In this document: positions 10,536 through 19,789 of the stretch, one piece after another
Layout: each line of letters opens with the position of its first letter
Position numbering within the stretch: position 1 is the stretch's first letter
Source: Lichenihabitans psoromatis
GTDB taxonomy: Bacteria > Pseudomonadota > Alphaproteobacteria > Rhizobiales > Beijerinckiaceae
DNA length: 64,000 nucleotides
Reading direction: 5' to 3'
Assembly (NCBI RefSeq): GCF_004323635.1
Contig: NZ_CP036515.1
Coordinates: forward strand, 372,001-436,000
Made by a program: the position numbers and the translations under genes
The notes under the pieces: generated by a model
What the model was told of the DNA's origin: nothing
The model's input: only the letters and a program-made list of their open reading frames with translations
Database searches by the model: none

Positions 10536-11420
10536 TTAAGCCGCCGACTTGACCGTCTGCCGGGTGAAGTAATCCTCGAACTGTTTTGGGCTGAGATAGC
10601 CGAGGGCAGAATGCAGCCTCGTAGCGTTGTAGGTCTCTTCGATGAAGCGGGGAAGGTGTTCGGCCACATCCTCGAACGTCTCGAAGGCCATCGGGTAGAC
10701 CGCCTCGACCTTGAGGGTCTTCATGAAGCTTTCGGCCTTGGCATTGTCGTATGGATTGCCACGTCTTCCCATAGATCCTTTGAGGCCGCGGGCCGCGAGT
10801 TCGTCGCGGTAGACCTTGGCAGCATATTGCGATCCTCGATCCGAGTGATGCACGCAACCGGACGACGGTTTGCGATCCACAACGGCAGCCCTCAGAGCCG
10901 CCAGGGTCAACCGGGCATCGATCGATCGGCTCATGGCATAGCCCACGACCCTTCTCGACCAGGCGTCGAGGACAATGGCAACGTAGACGAATGAGCCGAC
11001 CACTTGAACGTAGGTGATGTCGGCGACCCAGAGTTGGTCTGGCCCGTTCAGCGCCATGTCCTGTGTCAGATTGGCGAAGATGGGATGATCGTGATCACTG
11101 TCGGTCGTGATGGTTGTGCGCCGTCGGATCCGCGGTTGCAGGTCATGCTCGCGCATGAGCCGGCGGACCTTCTTGTGATTGACCACGAGACCCTGCTGCC
11201 CAAGAGCTGCTCGAACACGACGCCATCCGTAACGCTCGAACTCTTCGCAGATCCGCCACATCGCTTCGACAAGGGCGGTTTCGTCGACGGCAGCCACCGG
11301 CCCGTCATAGAACGTGGAGCGAGCAAGACCCATCAGCCGGCACCCCTCTGCGACAGACAAGCCGCAGGGCCTGCTAAGGACACGGGCACGCTTTTCGGCC
11401 GGAGAGATGCATGAGAAGCC
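10536..11420 (-). CDS. IS3-family transposase OrfB (DDE integrase domain)
   Basis: The catalytic half of the IS transposase. With its own ATG at 11360 it is 274 residues, but the frame is open upstream and encodes typical OrfB sequence ([20 protein letters not shown]), so it is probably made as an OrfAB fusion by -1 frameshifting; the coordinates cover that extended frame. After an HTH_21-like segment ([15 protein letters not shown]) come the rve core motifs VADITYV (first Asp), [11 protein letters not shown] (second Asp) and [12 protein letters not shown] (Glu), then a C-terminal [15 protein letters not shown]. It cuts and joins the IS ends. No stop or missing catalytic residue is seen. Confidence 0.95.
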   Translation of the reverse strand, partial: GFSCISPAEKRARVLSRPCGLSVAEGCRLMGLARSTFYDGPVAAVDETALVEAMWRICEEFERYGWRRVRAALGQQGLVVNHKKVRRLMREHDLQPRIRRRTTITTDSDHDHPIFANLTQDMALNGPDQLWVADITYVQVVGSFVYVAIVLDAWSRRVVGYAMSRSIDARLTLAALRAAVVDRKPSSGCVHHSDRGSQYAAKVYRDELAARGLKGSMGRRGNPYDNAKAESFMKTLKVEAVYPMAFETFEDVAEHLPRFIEETYNATRLHSALGYLSPKQFEDYFTRQTVKSAA

Positions 11421-11680
11421 CCCTTTAGAAAGTCCAGCTCGAGAGCCTGTTTTCCGACCAGCCGCTCAAGCGCTGCGATGCGCGCCTCATAGGCCTGCAG
11501 AAGGTCTGCCGCGCCCAGGTCCTGATCGAGCGCCCCCGCCTGAAACTTATCTACCCAGATCCGGATCAGGTTGCGTGACAGATCGTGGCGCTTGGCGAGA
11601 CCATGCAGGGTCTCGCCAGCCAGGTACTCCTGGACAACCTGTCGCTTGAATTCGACGCTGTGGGTTCGGTGTTGACTCAT
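11333..11680 (-). CDS. IS3-family OrfA (HTH, leucine-zipper protein)
   Basis: A 115-residue protein with an N-terminal helix-turn-helix of the HTH_Tnp_1 type ([20 protein letters not shown], then [12 protein letters not shown]) that should bind the IS ends. A leucine-zipper-like helix ([15 protein letters not shown]) should serve multimerisation. Its frame overlaps orfB in the -1 phase. The sequence A-AAG-GGG at 11426-11420 fits the X-XXY-YYZ slippery heptamer and lies just where OrfA similarity ends (ELDFLKG), so the last 27 residues or so are probably a non-functional tail when no shift occurs. Confidence 0.92.
   Translation of the reverse strand: MSQHRTHSVEFKRQVVQEYLAGETLHGLAKRHDLSRNLIRIWVDKFQAGALDQDLGAADLLQAYEARIAALERLVGKQALELDFLKGASHASLRPKSVPVSLAGPAACLSQRGAG
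11420..11426 (-). promoter_or_regulatory. Putative -1 programmed frameshift site of the IS
   Basis: Read on the minus strand this is A-AAG-GGG in the orfA frame, matching the canonical X-XXY-YYZ slippery heptamer. A -1 shift here joins ELDFLKG of OrfA directly to [14 protein letters not shown] of OrfB. A stimulatory downstream structure was not worked out. Confidence 0.65.
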
Positions 11681-11712
11681 GGACTTTCATCTTTCGAAAG
11701 CCCGACCTCCGG

Positions 11713-13734
11713 TCAATCGACGATCGCCAACCTGTCCATTGTCAGGGGCCCACTCCACACGACCACCTCTTTTAGTCCGCCCACAGCAAAGCAGATCGGG
11801 ACCGAGCCGGCCGCCATCGCCTCGATCGCCACCAGGCCAAAGGATTCGTAGCGGCTCGGCATCAACACGATGTCGGTCGATGCGTAAAGGTCGTCCAGGT
11901 CGGACCGGGAGAGGAGCCCCTTGAAGATGACGCGTCGATCGGTGAACAGAGCCCCGTATCCAAGGCGACGAAGTTTTGCTGCGACGGCTCGGTCGACAAC
12001 GCCACCGACAAAAATACACTCGACATCTTCAACCTGTGCCAACAACGCGCAAATGGCGCGCGCCGCGACCTCGTAGCCTTTCCGCGCCTCAAACCGACCA
12101 ACGAAAGCGACTCGCAAGCTCTTCTTCCGGGCGGGGCGCGTCCGCGTCTCAAGAGGATCGAGAGTACCATGGACCGAATAGGTCACGTTCGGAGATGGAT
12201 TGACCGCGAAGACTTGAGCCAGGTCCGTCACGATGGCCCTCGAGTTGGCAAGAAGGAGAGGCGCGTTTCTGAACAAACGCTCTTCTTGTCGAATGATCTT
12301 CTCAACGTGATGGTGACTAAACAAGGGGCGAACGTGCCACTCGTCTTTAAATTGCTTAGCCAGACTATACGTGGTGTGGAGGCTGGTGACGCTGATGAGA
12401 TCCGGATCGTTTTCGACGCCGAGCCCCTCGAGATCCCAGATTGGCGCCGACACGATTTGGAGCCCGAATGACTTTAACTGACCAACGATGAGCCTGACCG
12501 CCGCGCTCCAGGCTGCAACATCGGATGGGACGTCGAATTCGGATTGCAGTTGCTCACCCAATGCTGGGTTCGGCAGGATTCGATGGATCCACATCTGATT
12601 GCGAAAAGCCGTCGACGCTTCTCCATGCGCTTCCGTGATGACATGCACATGGTGCCCCCGCCGCGCGAGACCACTCGCCAAAATAGACGTCCAGCGCGCA
12701 ATGCCCGTATCATTGTGTGGCGGAAACCCCCGGCTCACCAAGGCCACGCAAAGACCGGATACCGGACGATAGGGCAAAAATAGAGTCGACGGGTCGGCTA
12801 AACTTACATCGTCGTGGCGGCTGAGGCTTCCATTGGCAGCCGCGTCCCGTCCATCGGCAATCCCCATCTCGACGTCTCGATCCAGAGATGCCTTATGGCC
12901 CGGCGAAATCTCGTTGTGATCAAGATGCCACTGGTTCGATCGTAGTAATTCCAGCTTATAACGCTCCATTTCTTCTGCGACAGCATGAAGAGACATGCGG
13001 CTCCCATGTTTCATGGCAAAGTACGATTTACTTTTTACGGATGGGTAGAGCGTCTTGTGAATATGTCGACGGTCACGGAGATCACTCGGCGCATATTGGT
13101 GATAGACTAACGCAGTTGGCTCGTAGACAACCTGAAAACCAGCATCGACCAAGCGGACGCAAACGTCGGTCTCGTCAAGATAGTAAGCAAATGTTGGATC
13201 AAATCCGCCTATGATGCGCAGCGCGCTCCGGCGAAACGACGCGTTGGTGCCCAAGAGACTTGGATAATATGGCGAGTAGGGCAAACAGAGCGCTCGTTCG
13301 TCAAAATAACGCGAGACGTTGTAGGCATTGCCAACCCGATCGCAAATGGTTTTGCAGACTTGAAATTTACTTCCTGTATTGTCGAGCGTAAATCCACCCA
13401 CCGCTCCGACTTTTTCGTCGCCGTAATGCCTTGCCAAACTCTTCAGCCAGTTCGGATGTGGAACGGCGTCATCGTCGATGAATGCCACCACTTCACCGGA
13501 TGCCGCATTGATGCCTGCGTTTCGCGAAACAGAGAGATTTGCTTGATTGACCTCGACAATCTTTATCGATCCTTCATAGCCCCTCAAGACGTCACCGGTT
13601 CGATCACTCGACGGCCCCGCCACGACGATGATTTCGAAATTCTCGTAATCGACACCAGCAAAGGATGCGAGCGTATCTTCTAGAGTTTCACACCGGTTTA
13701 GCGTGTTGATCACAACGCTTATGGACACTTGCAT
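11713..13734 (-). pseudogene. IS-truncated two-domain (GT2 + GT4) glycosyltransferase
   Basis: The intact gene would encode about 730 residues; the present frame keeps about 658 native residues and then runs 15 codons into the IS. The N-terminal GT2 domain starts SISVVINTLNRCETLEDTL and carries the metal-binding FIDDDAVP (Asp about 87-89) and GGFDP. The C-terminal GT4 domain has FPPHNDTGIARWTSILASGL, FVGRFEARKGYEV and the E-x7-E motif in RYESFGLVAIEAMAAGSVP. The end of the GT4 fold lies beyond the IS (10283-10507). The GT2 half could still fold, but the GT4 half lacks the end of its sugar-nucleotide domain. The ATG at 13734 overlaps the upstream stop as TGATG; another ATG at 13749 is possible. 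The role is probably transfer of two sugars in surface polysaccharide assembly. Confidence 0.88.
11758..11760. repeat. Target-site duplication (CAC), right copy
   Basis: CAC directly outside the right IS end, identical to 10505-10507. It supplies the GTG (Val) codon shared by both halves of the interrupted glycosyltransferase frame. Confidence 0.8.
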
Positions 13735-14501
13735 CAAGACTTTCCCCATCCCGTCTCGGCAATTAGCTTCAATAAATCTCTATTATTGATCGTAAAATCC
13801 CGCTGCGTGATCAGCGATCGAGCATAGTCTCCACGGCTTGCAAAGCGGCGCATAGCGTCAAGGATAAGCCAATGATCGACATTGGTTCTATTCAGCAAGA
13901 CTTCGACGAGCGATCGGACGTCCACGACTCGAAGCGGAGTGTCGAGCGCCGCCGGCGAATGCTTGAACCAGAAGTGCGTGACACGATCGATCACTGAGAA
14001 ATCGATATGGTGTCCCGTTTGATGAGCCACATAAGCAAGATGTTCTTGAACAGCGTCCAAGCTCTCGCCGAGTGGTAACGATTGTCGGTAGAACAACTCC
14101 GCATCGAGGTACTTTTCTTGATCCTTGAGAGCATGAGCATATTGTACCATGTAGCCCGAATGGAGCGGATAGAGTTGCAACGCTTTCCAGTAAAAATACT
14201 CGGCCGATGCTGGATTTCCTGCGTCACGGGCTGCATCACCATCAGCGACCCTGGCCGCAAATGTCTTGTCGCCTGCCGAAAGCGAGAGCGTTAATTGTCG
14301 TCCGACGACCGGATCGGTCGCAGAAGTGGAGATCGCTCTGGCGCTTGTCGCGTGGCGGGGTGATCGAGCCATCAGCCCAACACGAAAGCGGCTGGTGAGC
14401 CAGGGGATCTTGGCCTCACTCGGAACGTGACGTCGACCTCTTAAATAACTGACGCCACTCTCGTATTTTTTCTTGTCGGGCTCACTTGCAATTTCAGTCA
14501 T
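13734..14501 (-). CDS. TPR-like hypothetical protein of the polysaccharide locus
   Basis: A 255-residue protein with no signal peptide. Residues about 80-150 form helix pairs resembling tetratricopeptide repeats (AARDAGNPASAEYFYWKALQLYP, split here by eye, then YAHALKDQEKYLDAELFYRQ), so a protein-protein interaction role is likely. The rest is not recognised. Its stop overlaps the glycosyltransferase ATG (TGATG at 13736-13732), so the two were coupled in one operon. Base composition is visibly less GC-rich than in the flanks, as for the neighbouring sulfotransferase, which hints at transfer of the whole locus. The ribosome-binding site at 14501 is weak. Confidence 0.65.
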   Translation of the reverse strand: MTEIASEPDKKKYESGVSYLRGRRHVPSEAKIPWLTSRFRVGLMARSPRHATSARAISTSATDPVVGRQLTLSLSAGDKTFAARVADGDAARDAGNPASAEYFYWKALQLYPLHSGYMVQYAHALKDQEKYLDAELFYRQSLPLGESLDAVQEHLAYVAHQTGHHIDFSVIDRVTHFWFKHSPAALDTPLRVVDVRSLVEVLLNRTNVDHWLILDAMRRFASRGDYARSLITQRDFTINNRDLLKLIAETGWGKS

Positions 14502-14762
14502 AGTCCATTTTCACGCTGATGGGGCCTGCCCGACCGGTCCGTGGGCGATGCTTGACGGGCCCGCAAAACCGCAAGCTGCGCATCAGGAATCGGCACGTCG
14601 ATGTGTCCCGGGAGGCAATATCGCGGCGACGTACATATTTCAATGGTTGTTATCGTCGTGATATACAACTTATACGAGAAATTGTCGTTACGGCCGGCTT
14701 AAGCTGGCGCCCGCCTTCCAGTCGCGACCTTGCGTCAAGATGCAAGGCTATTCGAGGATATG
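14502..14762. other. Divergent intergenic region of the polysaccharide locus
   Basis: This lies between the leftward TPR-like gene and the rightward sulfotransferase gene and should hold both promoters. It is AT-richer than its surroundings. One plausible rightward sigma-70-like promoter is listed separately. A short in-frame extension of the sulfotransferase frame up to a TTG at 14730 is less likely coding, because the PAPS-binding start lies at the ATG codons 14760/14763. Confidence 0.5.
14647..14675 (+). promoter_or_regulatory. Candidate promoter for the sulfotransferase gene
   Basis: TTGTTA (14647-14652), a 17-base spacer, then TTATAC (14670-14675), about 88 bases before the chosen start. 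It fits a sigma-70-type promoter in an AT-rich stretch; there is no experimental support. Confidence 0.4.
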
Positions 14763-15485
14763 ATGCTGGTTTTCTTGCATATGCACAAAGCAGGAGGAAG
14801 TGCGGTCGTGGCGGCGGCTCATCGATCCGGCCTCAAACTGCCCGCGGCCCATCAAAACGCCAACTTGATCGATGCACATGGGGGGCCGATTTACTTCGGT
14901 GATAAGTCTAAGTCTGCTCTAAAAGATATTTTCAAACAGCAGATCGACTCCGGTACCACATTCATGGCGATGGAGTGGGACTTCCCGAACATCGACAATC
15001 TACCAGACGATTTGGGGCTAAGGCTCTTTACTGTTCTGCGCGATCCGTTAGCGCGCGCCGTTTCGAATTACCGCATGGATAAGCTTAATGGCTGGGTCTC
15101 GAAGCGATCGACCTTTCCGTCTTACATGAATAATCATGGCCTTTATCGATCCGCCAATTATTATGTGAAAAAGCTGAACAATATCGGCTCGCGCGAACAA
15201 GTTCGACCAGAGCACTTGAGCTGCGCCCTTAATGCACTCAATCGGTTTGATCTGGTCTGCGTGCTCGAGCATCGCTCGATGGCATCAAACTTGGCGACAC
15301 TCGGGATTGGTTTCGACCCAAGTCACTACGTCAATGACTTGCAATCGACCCCCCTGTTTGGAGATTCGATTCGCGCCTTACTCGCGATTGATCCAGTCGA
15401 TGCGGCAGCTTTCGTGCGGCGGAATGCGGCTGACTACGCTTTATACCATCGATACGCGAAGATTACACAATTCAACATCGTATAA
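14763..15485 (+). CDS. Sulfotransferase-family protein
   Basis: About 240 residues. The N-terminal strand-loop LVFLHMHKAGGSAVV matches the 5'-phosphosulfate-binding loop of PAPS-dependent sulfotransferases, and TVLRDPLARAVSNYRM matches the 3'-phosphate motif (RDPxxRxxSxY). The pattern is closest to the Sulfotransfer_2/carbohydrate type. It probably adds sulfate from PAPS to a glycan made by the neighbouring glycosyltransferase locus. The start is taken at ATG 14763 with GAGG five bases upstream; ATG 14760 and TTG 14730 are alternatives. It is divergent from the TPR-like and glycosyltransferase genes and low in GC. The acceptor is unknown, and no PAPS synthesis genes are near. Confidence 0.75.
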   Translation: MLVFLHMHKAGGSAVVAAAHRSGLKLPAAHQNANLIDAHGGPIYFGDKSKSALKDIFKQQIDSGTTFMAMEWDFPNIDNLPDDLGLRLFTVLRDPLARAVSNYRMDKLNGWVSKRSTFPSYMNNHGLYRSANYYVKKLNNIGSREQVRPEHLSCALNALNRFDLVCVLEHRSMASNLATLGIGFDPSHYVNDLQSTPLFGDSIRALLAIDPVDAAAFVRRNAADYALYHRYAKITQFNIV

Positions 15486-15564
15486 ATGAGGACCAATCTT
15501 CAGACCGGCGTTAGAGACGGTGAATCATGGCCTTTGATGCCTGCAGGTTCATCGCGCCCCCCTC

Positions 15565-17358
15565 CTACTCCGCCGCCGCGGCGACCGGCTGACTGGGGCT
15601 GAACAGCCCGTCCCCCACGACCTTCATTTCCATCTGACGGTTGTGGAACGCCGCCAAGGTCGAACGATGTCCGACCGAGATCAGACCGACATTCGGGAGA
15701 TGGTCGACGATGGTCTTGTAGATCTCGGACTCGCCGGCCTCGTCCAAGGCCGAGGTGGCTTCGTCGAGCAGCAAAAAGTCGGGTTTCTCCAACAGCACAC
15801 GAGCGACGCCCAACCTTTGTTGTTCGCCGCCGGAGAGGCGCTGCGACCAGTTGCCGGCGTCGTCGAGTTCGGTCGCGAGCTTACCGAGGCCGACGGCCTG
15901 CAACGCCTCGCGTACGGCCGCATCGGGATAAGCCTGCAACGTTTTCGGATAGACGAGCGCCTGTCGCAGGGTGCCGAGCGGCAGATAGGTTCGCTGCGGG
16001 AGCACGAAGACCGACGCCGCGCTTGGGACTTCGATGCGCCCTTGGCCGAATGGCCAGATACCCGAAAGGGCGCGCAGCAGCGTCGTCTTACCCGAGCCGG
16101 AGCGGCCCGTCAGCAACACGCGATCGCCGCGACCGAGCGTGAGGTTGGCGGCGCCCGTCAACGGAGACTGGGTCGGCAGCATAACGACAAGATTGTCGGC
16201 CGAAAGGACGCCGGCGCCCCCGGCTTGGCGCGCGATATGGGGGGGCTGCGTGGCCGCTTCAGTTGCGAGTTGCATCGCTTCTTCGAAACCGACAAGACGC
16301 TGCACGACGGCTCGGTAATCAGCCAACGTGGCATAGGAATCCACGAACCACGTCAAACCATCTTGCACGCTACTGAACGTCGAGACCGCCTGCATCAGAA
16401 TCCCATAGGTCGCCTTGCCGAAGAAAAAGGCCGGGCCGAGCAGCAGATAGGGGAAGATCACCGAGAATTGGCCGAAGAAACTGGTGAACCAGTTGAGCTT
16501 CTTCTGGCGTTGAATGACACCATAGACATTGGCCAGGATCGACCCGTAGCGCTCGCCCAATTCGGCGCGCTCGGCCGGTTCGCCGCCCAAAAGCGCGATT
16601 TGCTCGCTATTCTCGCGAATGCGGGCCATGCCGAAACGGAAGTTCGCCTCGTAACGCTCCTGATCATATTTCAAGCGGATCAGCGGCCGCCCGATCAGAT
16701 GCGTCAGCAGGGTTCCGGCGGCCGCATAGAGGACGGCGAGCCAGATCAGATAGCCGGGGATGTTGAACGAGAGGCCGAAGCTGGTCATCGGGAACTGCTC
16801 GGACAATGTCCATAAGACGGTCAGGAAAATCCCGAGCCGCACGGTATTGCCGAAAAAGCCGATCCCGAGAACCATCGTCTGACCGACGAAGGAATGCACG
16901 TCCTCAGCGATACGCTGGTCGGGGTTGTCGGCCGGGCCGGTCACAAGGCGCAAGCGATAATGCTGCGCGGGCGCCAGCCAGCGGTCGACGAAGAAATCCG
17001 TCATCGACTTGCGCCAGCGGATCTGCAGCACCTGATTGATGTAACTCTTATAAACCGCAATGACGATGTAGATAATGGCCAGGATCGTGAAGATCTTGAA
17101 GCTGTCGAGGAACGCGCCCCAGTTCTTCTCCTGAATGGAATTGCCGAAGCCGACGTACCAGGAGTTGAATTGCTTCGCCATGTAGGAGAAGCCGATCTCG
17201 AGCAGCACCACCGCCGCGAGGAGGGATAACCCGATCACATTCTCGGGCATCTTGACCGGACCGATGACCCATAGCCTGATCTCTCCGGGCGAGCGCCGGA
17301 GAAAATAGGGATAGGCGAGCCGCCAGATATCTTTGAGGGCGGCGAAGAAGTTCGACAT
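15565..17358 (-). CDS. SbmA/BacA-like ABC transporter (fused permease and ATPase)
   Basis: A 597-residue half-transporter. The N-terminal membrane domain is of the ABC_membrane_2 type, with hydrophobic stretches about residues 35-57, 75-100, 160-185 and 210-235, and family wording such as SYINQVLQIRWRKSMTDFF, NPDQRIAEDV and SFGLSFNIPGYL. The C-terminal ATPase has Walker A GRSGSGKTTLL, signature LSGGEQQRLG, Walker B FLLLDEATSALDE and H-loop SVGHRS. All look intact, so it is an active pump. Relatives (YddA, SbmA/BacA) move peptides or very-long-chain lipids; which applies here is unclear. The start at 17358 has GGGAG six bases upstream. It diverges from the RpiR gene across 251 bases with no other gene. 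Confidence 0.85.
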   Translation of the reverse strand: MSNFFAALKDIWRLAYPYFLRRSPGEIRLWVIGPVKMPENVIGLSLLAAVVLLEIGFSYMAKQFNSWYVGFGNSIQEKNWGAFLDSFKIFTILAIIYIVIAVYKSYINQVLQIRWRKSMTDFFVDRWLAPAQHYRLRLVTGPADNPDQRIAEDVHSFVGQTMVLGIGFFGNTVRLGIFLTVLWTLSEQFPMTSFGLSFNIPGYLIWLAVLYAAAGTLLTHLIGRPLIRLKYDQERYEANFRFGMARIRENSEQIALLGGEPAERAELGERYGSILANVYGVIQRQKKLNWFTSFFGQFSVIFPYLLLGPAFFFGKATYGILMQAVSTFSSVQDGLTWFVDSYATLADYRAVVQRLVGFEEAMQLATEAATQPPHIARQAGGAGVLSADNLVVMLPTQSPLTGAANLTLGRGDRVLLTGRSGSGKTTLLRALSGIWPFGQGRIEVPSAASVFVLPQRTYLPLGTLRQALVYPKTLQAYPDAAVREALQAVGLGKLATELDDAGNWSQRLSGGEQQRLGVARVLLEKPDFLLLDEATSALDEAGESEIYKTIVDHLPNVGLISVGHRSTLAAFHNRQMEMKVVGDGLFSPSQPVAAAAE

Positions 17359-17609
17359 CGGCATCTCCCGCGAACGTCCCTCACGAGGGACGCTCGGGTT
17401 CGTGGATCTGGAATAAACGCTTTGCCTTTGCAAGAAAGCAAAATTGCGGGGGCGTGACACGTGAAGTTTCCGACACGTCGCCGCACCGCGGCGGCCGGCA
17501 ACTGCAACCCGGCGCGCATCGTCGTTCGTCGACGGGTTGCATTTGGACCATTTTTGGCCAGAACGGTGGCGAAGGCACCATGCGCCGGTCACACCGTCGA
17601 GGGTTGAAC
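17359..17609. other. Divergent intergenic region, ABC transporter / rpiR-type gene
   Basis: 251 bases without a convincing gene. Rightward frames run through it (an upstream ATG at 17580 is in the RpiR frame) but show no family similarity. It should carry the divergent promoters; ACACGTGAAGTTTCCGACACGT (split: ACACGTGAAG, TTTCCGACACGT) contains a repeated ACACGT and may be an operator. Confidence 0.35.
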
Positions 17610-18452
17610 ATGTCCGACGAAGACGTTGTCGAGATCGGACCCGCGGCACCGCGGAGCTTCGAGGGTCTGCGCGATGCCTTGCTGTCGCGCAAGAAGGGCC
17701 TGCCAAAGCGGCTGGCGCAGGTCGCTGCCTTCACGCTCGCCAATCCGGATGAGGTTGCGTTCGGCACGGCCGCCAGCATTGCCGAACAGGCGCAGGTCCA
17801 GCCATCCACCCTGATCCGCTTCGCTCAGGCGCTCGGCTACCAGGGTTTTTCCGACCTGCAGACGATTTTTCGCGATCGCTTGCGCGAGCGCGTACCGACC
17901 TATGAGGAGCGTCTGCAGGCGCTCCGGACCGGGCCGGAAACGGCGCGCGCTGCCGCCCTGTTCGAGGGATTCGCGGAGGCGGCGGAACGGTCGATCCGCG
18001 CCGTGCGGTCGCAAATCGACCCCGCCACCATCGAGCGCGCGGTCGACCGGTTGAGCAAGGCGGAAACCATCTATTTGATCGGGCAACGGCGGTCGTTTCC
18101 GGTGACGTCCTATATGAGCTATGCGCTCGGCAAGCTTGGCATTCGCAACGTCTTGATCGGGTCGGCGGTGGGCACCGATGCCGAAACCGCCTCCTTTGCG
18201 ACCCCGCGTGACGCGGCTTTGGCCGTCAGCTTCACGCCTTATGCCTCATCGGCCGTGATGCTGGCCCGGAAGATCGCGACGCGCGGTGCCGCCATGGTGG
18301 TGATTACCGACAGTCCCTTCAGCCCGATCGTTCCTGAGGATGGCATCTGGTTCGAGATCGTCGAGGCAGACTGTCAGGGTTTCCGGCCGATGTCGGCCAC
18401 CATGGTGCTGGCCATGACCTTGGCGGTGGCGGTCGCTGAGGCTCGGCTTTAA
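17610..18452 (+). CDS. MurR/RpiR-family transcriptional regulator
   Basis: A 280-residue regulator. The N-terminal HTH_6 domain contains FTLANPDEVAFGTAASIAEQ and STLIRFAQALGYQGFSDLQ. The C-terminal SIS domain binds a phosphosugar (ETIYLIGQRRSFPVTSYMSY, FTPYASSAVMLARKIATRGA, VVITDSPFSPI). It probably senses a phosphosugar and controls nearby sugar genes; the AGE and SDR genes next to it are the natural candidates. The start at 17610 has GAGGG six bases upstream; an ATG at 17580 is possible. Its stop overlaps the convergent AGE stop inside TTTAAA (18448-18453), leaving no room for a terminator between them. Confidence 0.9.
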   Translation: MSDEDVVEIGPAAPRSFEGLRDALLSRKKGLPKRLAQVAAFTLANPDEVAFGTAASIAEQAQVQPSTLIRFAQALGYQGFSDLQTIFRDRLRERVPTYEERLQALRTGPETARAAALFEGFAEAAERSIRAVRSQIDPATIERAVDRLSKAETIYLIGQRRSFPVTSYMSYALGKLGIRNVLIGSAVGTDAETASFATPRDAALAVSFTPYASSAVMLARKIATRGAAMVVITDSPFSPIVPEDGIWFEIVEADCQGFRPMSATMVLAMTLAVAVAEARL

Positions 18453-19714
18453 ATCGGCCCGGCTGGCAGTTGCTCGGCGGCACCGATCACGCTGAGCAGC
18501 CCGCCGGTCGCCGGAAACAACGGGATCAGATAGGCCTGCAGCGTGTGATAGATGTCCGGCTTGCCGGTAAACAGCGTCGATTTGGGCTTGAGGTCCGCAT
18601 CGAGTTGCGGTCGCCACCCGGCATGCGACGGATCGATCAGGTTGGCGGCGCTCCAATCCCAGATCGCGCGATACCACGTCTCGTAGAAGGGATCGTCGGC
18701 ATTGGCCCCGATGAACGAGGCGGCTGCGATTCCCTCGCAAGCCGGCCACCAGATCTTGTCGGTCACGAGGGGGTTACGGTCGAAATCGAGCGTGTAGAAG
18801 AAACCGCCGCGCGTGCGGTCCCATCCCTGGTTGATTGCATTGTGGAACAAAGCCGATGCGGCCTCAGGCATCCAATCGTGCCGGCGCCCTCCGGCGATCC
18901 ATAATTGAAGGATGAGACGGCTCCATTCCAGCCAGTGGCCGGGCGTTGTTCCGGCCGGGCGGAACATCTCGGAACCCGCATAATCCCGATTGACCTCCCA
19001 GTTTTCCGAGAAATGTTCGGGCAAGGTCCAGGCATGTCTGGCTGTGATGCGCCGAATCAGCAGATCGGCGATCGACTCGGCCATAACGAGATATTGCCCG
19101 TCACCCGTCGCCTCGTGGGCCGCCATGAGGGCTTCGGTCAGGTGCATGTTGGAGTTCTGGCCACGGTAGGTGTCGATCGGCGTCCAATCGGCTGAGAATT
19201 CCTCCGCCGCTGCCCCGTGCTGCGGCTCCCAGAACTTGTCCCGCAGCACCTGTGTGACGTCGGCCAGGAGGCGGTCTGCGTCGGGGTGCCCCACCGTCTT
19301 GGCGCTGGCGGCCGCCAACAGCACGAAGGCATGTCCATAGGCCTGTTTGGTGGCATCGACCGGACCTTTGTCGTCGACGCTCCAAAAATAGCCTCCCTCG
19401 ACTGCATCGCGATGGGCTGACCAAAGATAGGCCATGCCATGGTCGACAATGGCTGCGGCCCCTGGGTGGCCGAGCAGATGGGCGACCGAATAACAGTAGA
19501 TCATTCGCGTGGTGACATGGATCGCGCGGATGTTCGAACCGGACGCATCGCGGATCGGCGCTCCGTGCTCATCGAGTTCGAAGAAGCCGCCACGCGGATT
19601 GATGGTGTCGTGCGCAAACGCGTCGAGCAGCCCATGCGCCTGGCCGAGCAACCACTGGCGATGATAAGAGCTCGAAGCCCACGGTCGCAACACGCGCCCC
19701 TCCTGGTTCAACAT
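18449..19714 (-). CDS. AGE-family sugar epimerase/isomerase
   Basis: A 421-residue (alpha/alpha)6-barrel enzyme of the N-acylglucosamine 2-epimerase family, which also includes mannose/sulfoquinovose-type aldose-ketose isomerases and cellobiose 2-epimerase. Family landmarks are WLLGQAHGLLDAFAHDTINP, RMIYCYSVAHLLG, GGYFWSVDD, KQAYGHAFVLLAAA, NMHLTEALMAAHEATGD, PGHWLEWSRLIL and KIWWPACEGIAA. The catalytic His residues of the family are placed in the NMHLTEA, PGHWLEW and C-terminal YHTLQAYL segments. The start at 19714 has GGAG nine bases upstream; an ATG 13 codons earlier (19753) is possible. It is divergent from the SDR gene. The exact sugar is not determined. Confidence 0.85.
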   Translation of the reverse strand: MLNQEGRVLRPWASSSYHRQWLLGQAHGLLDAFAHDTINPRGGFFELDEHGAPIRDASGSNIRAIHVTTRMIYCYSVAHLLGHPGAAAIVDHGMAYLWSAHRDAVEGGYFWSVDDKGPVDATKQAYGHAFVLLAAASAKTVGHPDADRLLADVTQVLRDKFWEPQHGAAAEEFSADWTPIDTYRGQNSNMHLTEALMAAHEATGDGQYLVMAESIADLLIRRITARHAWTLPEHFSENWEVNRDYAGSEMFRPAGTTPGHWLEWSRLILQLWIAGGRRHDWMPEAASALFHNAINQGWDRTRGGFFYTLDFDRNPLVTDKIWWPACEGIAAASFIGANADDPFYETWYRAIWDWSAANLIDPSHAGWRPQLDADLKPKSTLFTGKPDIYHTLQAYLIPLFPATGGLLSVIGAAEQLPAGPI

Positions 19715-19789
19715 CTTCGCCGTCTCCCTACCCTTCGAGTGCGCCAGGACCATAACCCTGGGGAGATCTATGCAACGAGGAGGTCCTTG

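Larger units (their letters stand above)
10508..11757 (-). mobile_element. Complete IS3-family insertion sequence, 1250 bp
   Basis: The ends are imperfect inverted repeats of about 26 bp: the left end begins TGGAGTGGGCCCCT (10508) and the right end, read inward on the minus strand from 11757, begins with the same 14 bases. The repeat then continues with partial matches (TGGAC shared). It carries orfA (11333-11680) and orfB (10536-11420) on the minus strand in the -1 frame relation typical of IS3. All catalytic DDE residues are present, so it looks functional. It is inserted in the C-terminal part of a glycosyltransferase gene with a CAC duplication. No second copy is visible in the window. 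Confidence 0.95.
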
